Assembly: GCA_025499705.1 (NCBI GenBank)
Contig: JAFMVE010000006.1
Coordinates: forward strand, 1 to 64,000
Length of the DNA: 64,000 nucleotides
From: Carboxylicivirga caseinilyticus
GTDB lineage: Bacteria > Bacteroidota > Bacteroidia > Bacteroidales > Marinilabiliaceae
Reading direction: 5' to 3'
Shown: positions 57,626-64,000 of the stretch, in pieces
How positions within the stretch are numbered: the first letter of the stretch is position 1
Layout: each line of letters starts with the position of its first letter
The notes under the pieces: model-generated
Database searches by the model: none
The model's input: only the letters and a program-made list of their open reading frames with translations
What the model was told of the DNA's origin: nothing
Program-made: the position numbers and the translations under genes

Positions 57626-58995
57626 TATTTAAAGAATTCATCGTGAATAGCTGCAATTGCCTTTTCGCGATCATCAGATGATACAATAAAATAAGATGCA
57701 ACTGATGATGCACCTGAAATAATCATCTGAACATTAATGCTTTTTTGAGCCAGTGCCATAAACAGTTTACCTGAAATACCTGGTTTCTCCAACATTCCTT
57801 CTCCAACCACTGCTATTGTTGATACCTTATCAATAGTTATGATTTCAGTAATGGCTGAAAGATTTAATTCCTCAACTATTTTAAATGCTTTTCTGATATC
57901 ACTGACAGAAACCAATACATTAATTACAATCTGAGAGGTTATCACAGATTTAATATTAATACCAGCGTTATCCAGAGCCGAAGTTACTTTTGCTAAAACA
58001 CCCTGTTTTAAACCTACTCCTGCACCTCTGAGCTTAAGAATGCAAAAATCGTTACTGTAGGTAACACTCTTTAAAATACTTTCGCTTATTTCTTCAGAAC
58101 CGCAAATAGAGGTACCCGGAATAATCTTGTTTTTGAAAGTGTCGATGTTACTTATATTAATGGGAATACCAACTTCTTTAAGAGGTTCAACAGTTCGGGG
58201 ATGTAATATTCCAGCTCCAAAATAGGAAAGTTCTGCTGCTTCAGAATACGAAAGACTTTTAATGCGTTTGGGATTATTTACCAGTTTTGGATCGGCACTC
58301 ATAAAACCATCAACATCTTTCCAAACATCTAATGATTCAGCTTCGAGGCAGCGTGCAATTGCTGCAGCTGAATAATCGCTTCCACCTCGTCCAAGCAGGG
58401 TGACTTTACCTTCTGGCGAAACTCCATAAAATCCCGGAACAATGTATATCTTATTTTCTTTTAATTTTTCCTGAACCAATTTGGCAGATACTTCAAAGTT
58501 AACTGTTGCATTTCCGAATTCACCGTCAGTTATGAGTGGCATATCTTCCGGAAGAGCCTCTACTGCATCTATGCCATTGGCTTGTAGAATGGAAGTAAGA
58601 ACCAATGAGCTTAAACGTTCACCGTAGCTTAATACTACGTCTTCAACAAATTCTGGAACATCGCCTATATAATGAATGCCGGTTAGGTATCTACCTAATT
58701 GATTTATTCGATCCTCAACTTTTGACATTGTCTGATGACGCCATTGTTCATCATCGAAATTTTCAAATATACTTTCTTCCTTAATTTCTCTAAGAAACTT
58801 TTTCAGGACGTCAATTTGTGATTCGTCCTTTTTAACTTCTGCTAATGATTGTATCAGGTGGTTGGTAATTCCATAAAAAGCTGAAACAACAATTACCATG
58901 GGTCTGTCATATGCTTTTATTACTCGCACAAGTTTTTGGATATCTTCTTTGCGTTTAAGGTTAGATCCGCCAAATTTGGCAACCACTTTTTTCAT
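57625..58995 (-). CDS. lysC: Aspartate kinase
   Basis: The 456-aa enzyme phosphorylates aspartate, first step for lysine, threonine and methionine. The N-terminal KFGGSNLK motif (usually KFGGTS), the GRGGSDYSAAAIA substrate site and DVDGFMSADP are present. Two ACT domains follow (about 300-456). It is monofunctional, with no homoserine dehydrogenase attached. A SAM-I riboswitch lies upstream, pointing to a methionine-branch enzyme. The symbol is by function; the paralogue group is not resolved. Confidence 0.93.
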   Translation of the reverse strand: MKKVVAKFGGSNLKRKEDIQKLVRVIKAYDRPMVIVVSAFYGITNHLIQSLAEVKKDESQIDVLKKFLREIKEESIFENFDDEQWRHQTMSKVEDRINQLGRYLTGIHYIGDVPEFVEDVVLSYGERLSSLVLTSILQANGIDAVEALPEDMPLITDGEFGNATVNFEVSAKLVQEKLKENKIYIVPGFYGVSPEGKVTLLGRGGSDYSAAAIARCLEAESLDVWKDVDGFMSADPKLVNNPKRIKSLSYSEAAELSYFGAGILHPRTVEPLKEVGIPINISNIDTFKNKIIPGTSICGSEEISESILKSVTYSNDFCILKLRGAGVGLKQGVLAKVTSALDNAGINIKSVITSQIVINVLVSVSDIRKAFKIVEELNLSAITEIITIDKVSTIAVVGEGMLEKPGISGKLFMALAQKSINVQMIISGASSVASYFIVSSDDREKAIAAIHDEFFK

Positions 58996-59066
58996 TCGAT
59001 AAATATTATTTATAAAAATTCTGTGAATACTATTGAGATCTCCTAGTTAAAGGATAATGTAAACAA

Positions 59067-59079
59067 GCCCTGTCAGGGC
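59067..59079 (-). promoter_or_regulatory. Hairpin of the riboswitch expression platform
   Basis: GCCCTGTCAGGGC is a tight palindrome on either strand, followed on the minus strand by TTGTTTACATTAT, which has only a weak T-tract. It lies between the SAM aptamer and lysC. Whether it stops transcription is uncertain. Confidence 0.4.
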
Positions 59080-59119
59080 ATTCGAAATATCTGAAGTATC
59101 ATATTAAAAGGTTTAAATT

Positions 59120-59212
59120 CATTATCTTCCTAACTGGAATCAGGTTTTGGCACCTGCCATTGGTGGTTGCCAGAAGTTCTGCGAGCCTGTCTCTCCCTTC
59201 TTCTTAATAAAC
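59120..59212 (-). promoter_or_regulatory. SAM-I (S-box) riboswitch aptamer
   Basis: Read on the minus strand, the S-box landmarks occur in order: TTATTAAGAAGAAGGGAGAG (P1 strand, then kink-turn), CAGGCTCGCAGAA, TTCTGGCAACC (P3 end), GGTGCCAAAACCTG (P4), and GATAA. P1 forms between TTATT (59206-59210) and GATAA (59122-59126). GGCAACC is at 59165-59171 and GGTGCCAA at 59147-59154. It precedes lysC by about 125 nt, as expected for methionine-linked control. Confidence 0.85.
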
Positions 59213-59242
59213 TCAAACTAATTCAAATGAATTGAATCTCTA

Positions 59243-59274
59243 CAAAACTATATGAAGTGAATTGATTTACCAAA
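59243..59274 (-). promoter_or_regulatory. Promoter of the riboswitch-lysC transcript
   Basis: TTTG (59271-59274), 20 bases, then TAGTTTTG (59243-59250) on the minus strand, a full match. It ends about 30 bp before the aptamer, and starts within ten bases of the upstream gene stop. Confidence 0.7.
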
Positions 59275-59283
59275 CCACGCGTC

Positions 59284-60093
59284 TTAAAAGCAATTTTTAT
59301 CCAAAAGGCCTAATAAATCAGGGTGTTGAAACTGATAGTTTAACTGGGATTTAAGTTTTTCGTTGCTAACAACCTTTCCTTCATTGGTTTCATTGGATGT
59401 TATTACTTGTGGTGATGGGAAACCCAGTTTTTCTGATGCTTTTGTGTAAAACTCCAGTTTTGTAGGATGTGTATCGGCGCAAGCATTGTAAATCTCATTC
59501 CATTGATTCCTATTAAGAAGCAGTTTTATGATGGAAATACAGTCATCAAGGTGAATAAGATTTACCGGGATGTTGGGATCGGAAATGCTTTTGCCGTTTG
59601 CAAAGAATCGGCCAGGATGACGTTGCGGACCTATTAGACCAGCAAATCTTATAATGTTTACTTTATTATTTAGTTTTTGAAAAATACGCTCGAAGTTGAT
59701 GGTTTTGTTATAATTGTCGGGTAGCAAGATGGTATCATCCTCAGTGGCAATTCGGTTTGAATTGTCGTAGGCAGAAGTAGAACTTATAAAGATGACTTTC
59801 TGAACGGGACTCTTATCTATTAATGAACTTAATATTTGGTATTGCTCTAATGGATTATTAAGCTTTCTGGGAGGTAGATTAATAATCAGAATCTCTGAAT
59901 TAAGAAAATCAAGAAAATCAGGCTGATCATTTAAATCAATTAAGTATGGTTTAATATTGTTTTCTTTCAGGCGAGCGATCTTCTCTGATGATGTTGATGT
60001 ACCCTTAACTATCCAACCGTCATTTGCCAGTGAGTTACCCAAAGGAAAGCCTAACCATCCACAACCCAATATACTTATACTCTTTACTTCCAT
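59284..60093 (-). CDS. Extended-SDR/YeeZ-like NAD(P)-binding protein
   Basis: The 269-aa protein begins with a Rossmann dinucleotide motif GCGWLGFPLGN (10-20), followed by a strand ending TSTSSEK. It resembles YeeZ-type NAD(P)-dependent epimerase/dehydratase-like proteins. SSTSAYDN contains the Ser and Tyr positions, but the Tyr-x-x-x-Lys catalytic motif is not clear. Substrate unknown. It is packed 3 bp after the unknown exported gene, and is upstream of the lysC promoter. Confidence 0.7.
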   Translation of the reverse strand: MEVKSISILGCGWLGFPLGNSLANDGWIVKGTSTSSEKIARLKENNIKPYLIDLNDQPDFLDFLNSEILIINLPPRKLNNPLEQYQILSSLIDKSPVQKVIFISSTSAYDNSNRIATEDDTILLPDNYNKTINFERIFQKLNNKVNIIRFAGLIGPQRHPGRFFANGKSISDPNIPVNLIHLDDCISIIKLLLNRNQWNEIYNACADTHPTKLEFYTKASEKLGFPSPQVITSNETNEGKVVSNEKLKSQLNYQFQHPDLLGLLDKNCF

Positions 60094-60096
60094 TAA

Positions 60097-61140
60097 TTAA
60101 TAATCATCTAGACATGTGTTATTCAATTTCTTTATAAATCGATCAGGTTTTTCCAGTTCATTGAAAAATGATTCGATATATTTTAAAAGCACTTTTCGTT
60201 TGTTTTGTTCAAGCCATTCAAATTCAAGGATGGTTTGATAGATAAGGTCTTTTTTCTCCATAAAACCATTAACCAGTATTCCATAGTTACGGTTGGTTAT
60301 TCGGCATTTTCCTAAAAAGTCTCTTTCGGTTATGCTTTGGGCAACTGACCACTCTGAAGGATTGGCATATGCTGCATTGATAAGTCCTGCATGATCAAAG
60401 TCGTAAGGAACAGGGGTTACTTTAAGAACTTTAAAGTTATTAGGTTTGATGAATTTGATGTTATGACCACTTTTAATTCTCCAATCTGTATTGCCAATCA
60501 TATACATAAACAGAGCTACCCGGTCTGCTTCCAATTCATCGACTTCAGAAAGATGGAATGCACTTGATTTTAATTCAATCGAATTATTTCTTCGGCACAT
60601 GGCATCTAAAGGCTCAATTAAGAAACCAATATTTTTTGCATGTTTTTCACGTTTGCCGGTGTCGGTGTATGTAACTTCAACCAGGCGTGTTTTCAAACTA
60701 TTCGGACTTATTATTTCATAAAGTTTGTATGCCAGATATTCTTTTAGCAGGTAATCTTTGTAAATTTTTGATTTCTGGCAATGAGTCACCAGTTTAATTT
60801 TACCATAAGTGCCTTCAGCTGTTTTTAGAGAATCAGGTTTGAAGTTTAACATCAGAGGAGGGAAATAACAGTTAATTCTTCTGTAATAACCTCTTGCTTT
60901 AATTTTTAGTGGTACATCAAATTTATATGAATCAGACCAATGAAAGGTGCATTCTCCACTGAAATAGATTTCTTCGTTGTCCTTTCTTTTAATTAATTGT
61001 GAAAAATCTGTGTTTAAAGTAATTTTTAATAAGGAGTTTTCATCAAAAAGAACGCTGTTTCCACTGTTACTTATTGCCTGACCTAATAATGTTGAATTTG
61101 ATAAAACTGTGATTAATAGTAAGATTATCAGTTTATTCAT
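60097..61140 (-). CDS. Exported protein of unknown function, weakly CotH-like
   Basis: The 347-aa protein has a signal peptide (MNKLIILLLITVLSNSTLLGQ); that ATG is chosen over an upstream extension reaching into the divergent gene. A beta-rich part holds YYRRINCYFPPLMLNF, then KLVTHCQKSKIYKDYLLKEY and YDFDHAGLINAAY near the end. The order of an Arg-rich strand, a helix and a late DFD is loosely like CotH-type atypical kinases, but I cannot assign this family with certainty. It ends 3 bp before the SDR-like gene. Confidence 0.55.
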   Translation of the reverse strand: MNKLIILLLITVLSNSTLLGQAISNSGNSVLFDENSLLKITLNTDFSQLIKRKDNEEIYFSGECTFHWSDSYKFDVPLKIKARGYYRRINCYFPPLMLNFKPDSLKTAEGTYGKIKLVTHCQKSKIYKDYLLKEYLAYKLYEIISPNSLKTRLVEVTYTDTGKREKHAKNIGFLIEPLDAMCRRNNSIELKSSAFHLSEVDELEADRVALFMYMIGNTDWRIKSGHNIKFIKPNNFKVLKVTPVPYDFDHAGLINAAYANPSEWSVAQSITERDFLGKCRITNRNYGILVNGFMEKKDLIYQTILEFEWLEQNKRKVLLKYIESFFNELEKPDRFIKKLNNTCLDDY

Positions 61141-61273
61141 GATCAAATGATTTAGAAAAGGAAAGCAATAAATGGGTCCATTCCAACTGAAAGTTATGAA
61201 ATTTAAAGAAGAAGCAAAATTGCAGTTGAATTTCAGCAAATTAATTAGTAGTTTGAAATATAAAACGAATGCT

Positions 61274-62179
61274 ATGGCAACCTATCGATTTATAATAGAC
61301 AACGAGGAAGAATTAGGGGAAGGAATTCAGCGTGTTATCATCGAACAATTGAATTATATAAAACAGCAGGCCCGTATTCCTGTTAATATTGATTTATCAA
61401 CCCATGAAATCAGAAAATCTTTCAAACGTTTGAGAGCAGTTCTTCGACTGATTCGCTATGATATAGGTGAAGAGCTTTTTCTTTCAGAGAATGTGAAATA
61501 TAAGGAATTTGCTGCCCGTCTTTCACGATTACGGGATATACATGTGATCATTTCGTATCTGGCTAATTGCTTTGAGGCTGAGGAGTTGGTTATTGGTGAA
61601 GAAAGTTTTATTCGTTTTATTGGATATTTAAATGAGCAAAAAGAAAAGGAATTAAGGTTGCTGACAGAGAAAGGTGTGATGGAGGATATATTTAAACATT
61701 GCAAGAGGCAGTTGAAAGTAGTAAAAGAATATCCCGTTCAGAATCTCGGACCTCATACCATTCATAATGGTGTAATTCATGCTTACAAAAGATGTCTTGA
61801 TAAGATAGAAGATGCTCAGTTAAGGCTGGATGATGAAGCTCTTCACCAGTTGCGTAAGAAAGTAAAATATTTGTACAATCAAATGCTGTTAATGGAAGCT
61901 GTTTGGCCTGAATATTTTGTAACCTATTCTTCATCACTGAGTGTGGCAGCAGAATTATTGGGCGATGATCATAATCATGCGGAAACCATTGCTATCATTG
62001 AAGAAACTCCTGACCAGATTATGGGTGAAGATGAAAAGCAGAGTTTAATTAAAAGTCTTACTAATGAAAGAAGACATATAACAAGAGATTTATGGCCTTT
62101 ATTGGGTAAAATATTCGCCGAAGATGCGGTGGCTTTCGCCAAGCGCGTAAAATCATATTGGTTGATAAGCAGAGAATAG
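61274..62179 (+). CDS. CHAD domain protein
   Basis: The 301-aa alpha-helical protein carries the conserved-histidine CHAD domain, which binds polyphosphate granules: HEIRKSFKRLRAVLRLIRYD, HQLRKKVKYLYNQMLLME and a late LLGDDHNHAETIAIIE. Earlier in-frame ATGs (61172, 61196) would leave only 31-55 bp to the divergent gene and add an unlike N-terminus, so I prefer 61274 (MATYRFII). No CYTH/polyphosphate kinase is adjacent. Confidence 0.85.
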   Translation: MATYRFIIDNEEELGEGIQRVIIEQLNYIKQQARIPVNIDLSTHEIRKSFKRLRAVLRLIRYDIGEELFLSENVKYKEFAARLSRLRDIHVIISYLANCFEAEELVIGEESFIRFIGYLNEQKEKELRLLTEKGVMEDIFKHCKRQLKVVKEYPVQNLGPHTIHNGVIHAYKRCLDKIEDAQLRLDDEALHQLRKKVKYLYNQMLLMEAVWPEYFVTYSSSLSVAAELLGDDHNHAETIAIIEETPDQIMGEDEKQSLIKSLTNERRHITRDLWPLLGKIFAEDAVAFAKRVKSYWLISRE

Positions 62180-62228
62180 GTCCCGAAGGACCTATTCAAA
62201 AATCAAAAATAATATTAGGAATCAGGCA

Positions 62229-63554
62229 CTAATTCGAAGGGGTCGAATTAGTGCTTTTTAGTTTAGTCGAAGCTTTCATGATAAATGCCAAAGCTACAAA
62301 CAATCCAATGTTACCAGCTAGGAATGCAAAGTCGTTTAATTGCAGAAGAACAAATAAGAATGCATAAAGAATAATTAATAGTGCTGCTACCCAAAAAGCC
62401 TGCACCTTATCTTTCAACACTCCATAAGAATATAGTGTTACCATTGAAATGATTGCTGCAGATGCAACCAGGTATGCCCATGTGAAGCCCATAAATTCGC
62501 TCAGCGCGGTGAGGATAGAAAAAAACAACACCAAAGCCAGACCCACCAGCAAATATTGTAAAAGCTGGATTGTTTTCTTTTTAACCAATTCGATAAAAAG
62601 GAAAACCAATAATGTAAGGCAGATAATAAGAATTCCATATTTAGCTGATCGTAATGATTTTTGATAATGATTTACCGGAACGTATAATTCAACACCCAGT
62701 TGATGTTCGTTGATTGAATGTTTCGAACCGATCCAGTATTGCGGGAAATTGCGGTTGAGATGAGTGATGATCCATTGGGCTTTAAAACCATCATCAGAAA
62801 TAGTGCTTTCGGTAGGCAGGAACGAACCGTTAAAACTTGGATCTTTCCATGTTGATGACAGATTGATATCTGTCTTTTTCCCAATAGGATTGAAAGAAAT
62901 AGCCTTTGCTCCACTGATGTTTATCGCAATGTCAAATGGAATTTTTTGTTCCAGCATTTCGCTTGAAACAGGGAACTTGACTGTCATTCCTGAAGTAGCC
63001 AGATCGGTAGTTGCCATGCCTGCTTCCGGATCGTATGATTGGTTGTTTATTTTAAAGTCTACCTTTCCTTTTATTCCTCTGTTATCAGTTATGGCGATTG
63101 ATATACAGGCTTTGCTCCAATCAACTTCATCTGCATCAGGGTTGAGTTTGCTCAATGAGTCGAAATTACCTTTGATAGAGAGGTTCGTATTGTAAATAAC
63201 AGTTTCGTAAATTCCCCGATGCTTTTTATCGGGTTCGATAAAACCTTGTGAGTTTAATTCATCCGGCATGATGTGTAACCATCGTTTTGTTTTGATTTCG
63301 TGTCCATCTTTATCCAAAGAATTGTAGTAAACCGGTACATGCATAATCGGACCAGAAATGATTTGCGGACCTCCCCATTGTTGCATTATTTCAGTTTCTA
63401 CTTGTTGATCTGTGGCTTCTCTCTCGCGGATCACAGATTTTACCATGCTTAAGGGAATGAGTAATACCAGTATCAGTATGCCAACTGTAACTAGTTTAAA
63501 AGTAATGGTTTGATACCATTGCTCTGTTCCTGTTGTTTTAAGTTTTACTTCCAT
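62229..63554 (-). CDS. creD: CreD-type inner-membrane protein
   Basis: The 441-aa protein matches CreD: one N-terminal membrane helix (about 18-40), a large periplasmic beta domain (about 45-290, WGGPQIISGPIMHVPVYY, then GVELYVPVNHYQKSLRSAKYG), and about six C-terminal helices (EFMGFTWAYLVASAA). Its role in envelope integrity is inferred from family work. I chose ATG 63554. It follows the winged-helix gene, as often in this phylum. Confidence 0.88.
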   Translation of the reverse strand: MEVKLKTTGTEQWYQTITFKLVTVGILILVLLIPLSMVKSVIREREATDQQVETEIMQQWGGPQIISGPIMHVPVYYNSLDKDGHEIKTKRWLHIMPDELNSQGFIEPDKKHRGIYETVIYNTNLSIKGNFDSLSKLNPDADEVDWSKACISIAITDNRGIKGKVDFKINNQSYDPEAGMATTDLATSGMTVKFPVSSEMLEQKIPFDIAINISGAKAISFNPIGKKTDINLSSTWKDPSFNGSFLPTESTISDDGFKAQWIITHLNRNFPQYWIGSKHSINEHQLGVELYVPVNHYQKSLRSAKYGILIICLTLLVFLFIELVKKKTIQLLQYLLVGLALVLFFSILTALSEFMGFTWAYLVASAAIISMVTLYSYGVLKDKVQAFWVAALLIILYAFLFVLLQLNDFAFLAGNIGLFVALAFIMKASTKLKSTNSTPSN

Positions 63555-63603
63555 AATTATTAAATAAAGTACTTTGTAAAACAAAGTGAATGATTAAAAA
63601 AAA

Positions 63604-63900
63604 TTACGTATTACCTAATAGTTGTTCAAGTGCAGCGAGGTGTTTCTTAAAAGATAATTTTCCATACTCGGTTACACTATATGTTGTATTGGGTTTTCGG
63701 CCCACAAATTTTTTTGATACATTAATCAGCTCGTTTGTCTCCAGTGCCTTCAGGTGACTGGCTAAATTTCCATCCGTTACACCCAGCAGGTCTTTGAGTG
63801 CATTAAAATCGAGTACGTCATTTACCATAAGAGCAGACATAATGCCTAATCTCACCCGATTCTCAAAATTCTTATTTAGTCCTGCTATAATCTCTTTCAT
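63604..63900 (-). CDS. Winged-helix transcriptional regulator
   Basis: The 98-aa protein has one winged-helix domain of the HTH_34 kind: FENRVRLGIMSALM, LKDLLGVTDGNLASHLKAL as the recognition helix, and the wing YSVTEYGKLSFKKHL. No ligand domain. It is encoded in one operon with creD, and its ATG overlaps the stop of the gene to the right (ATGA). It may regulate its own operon. Confidence 0.85.
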   Translation of the reverse strand: MKEIIAGLNKNFENRVRLGIMSALMVNDVLDFNALKDLLGVTDGNLASHLKALETNELINVSKKFVGRKPNTTYSVTEYGKLSFKKHLAALEQLLGNT

Positions 63901-64000
63901 CGGTCGTATTTAAGGTACATTACAATACCGTAAATTATATGAAATACTCCAAAGCCAAGGGTCCAGAATAACAATCCGTAATTAAGAAATATGCCAGCTG
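63897..64000 (-). CDS. C-terminal fragment of a small membrane protein (partial)
   Basis: The minus strand holds an open frame entering from beyond the right edge and ending in TGA at 63897-63899. The visible 33 residues (GIFLNYGLLFWTLGFGVFHI, then YGIVMYLKYDR) contain one or two hydrophobic segments, like the end of a small two-helix membrane protein. Its stop overlaps the start of the winged-helix gene by four bases. Start and identity are outside the window. Confidence 0.6.
   Translation of the reverse strand, partial: AGIFLNYGLLFWTLGFGVFHIIYGIVMYLKYDR

Overview
The window is about 38% GC by eye and reads as Bacteroidota (class Bacteroidia). Evidence: PorP/SprF and CHU_C-type cargo of the type IX secretion system (T9SS), a T9SS type A sorting tail, a SusB-like GH97 enzyme, LytS/LytTR signalling, and several clear Bacteroidota promoters of the form TTG-N19-20-TAnnTTTG. 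Sulfur-compound respiration, a BNR_4 polysaccharide-lyase-like protein and a glutamate-synthase/PII/Amt block suggest a marine, anaerobic or facultative relative of Marinilabiliales; the order is inference. I see no rRNA, tRNA, CRISPR array, IS element or prophage, and most of the window is ordinary chromosome.

Layout. 0-2.5 kb: an SPFH protein plus a 58-aa ribbon-helix-helix (RHH) protein behind a palindromic operator, then a uracil permease. 2.6-10.4 kb: a cation-chloride-type transporter, a GT-C membrane protein, a methyltransferase-GT2 fusion, coaD with a thioredoxin-like partner lacking CXXC, and a TM1266-type regulator. 10.7-12.6 kb: a chemoreceptor with two periplasmic CZB-like zinc modules. 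12.7-21.5 kb (minus): a compact T9SS operon (CHU_C adhesin, PorP/SprF, PD40-PKD protein, unknown exported protein, two-propeller SpoIIE phosphatase).

21.7-32.2 kb is the most integrated part. mobA diverges from a Psr/Phs-type molybdo-enzyme operon (catalytic subunit, 4Fe-4S subunit, NrfD anchor), which continues into two half-size YeeE/YedE transporters and a rhodanese-like protein that lacks its catalytic Cys and ends in Gly-Gly-Cys. Directly downstream is a Moco-type riboswitch with an aptamer, antiterminator and terminator that I could pair by eye. It precedes mobB-like, moeA, a short moaA, moaC and a MOSC-MogA fusion. The block thus holds an enzyme needing bis-MGD cofactor, cofactor synthesis, and cofactor-sensing control.

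32.4-48 kb: scattered metabolic and signalling genes (GH97, acyl-CoA synthetase, ABC-F, K+ channel, BNR_4/LamG T9SS protein, LytS/LytTR pair with a small MotA/TolQ-like protein, lipoprotein, amidase), with a candidate dispersed intergenic repeat at 36.4-36.6 kb. 48.2-57.6 kb: nitrogen assimilation, gltD and gltB on minus and porin-glnB-amt on plus, sharing a 535-bp control region. 57.6-64 kb: aspartokinase under a SAM-I (S-box) riboswitch with its own promoter, an SDR-like protein, an unknown exported protein, a CHAD protein, and a CreD/winged-helix locus running off the right edge.
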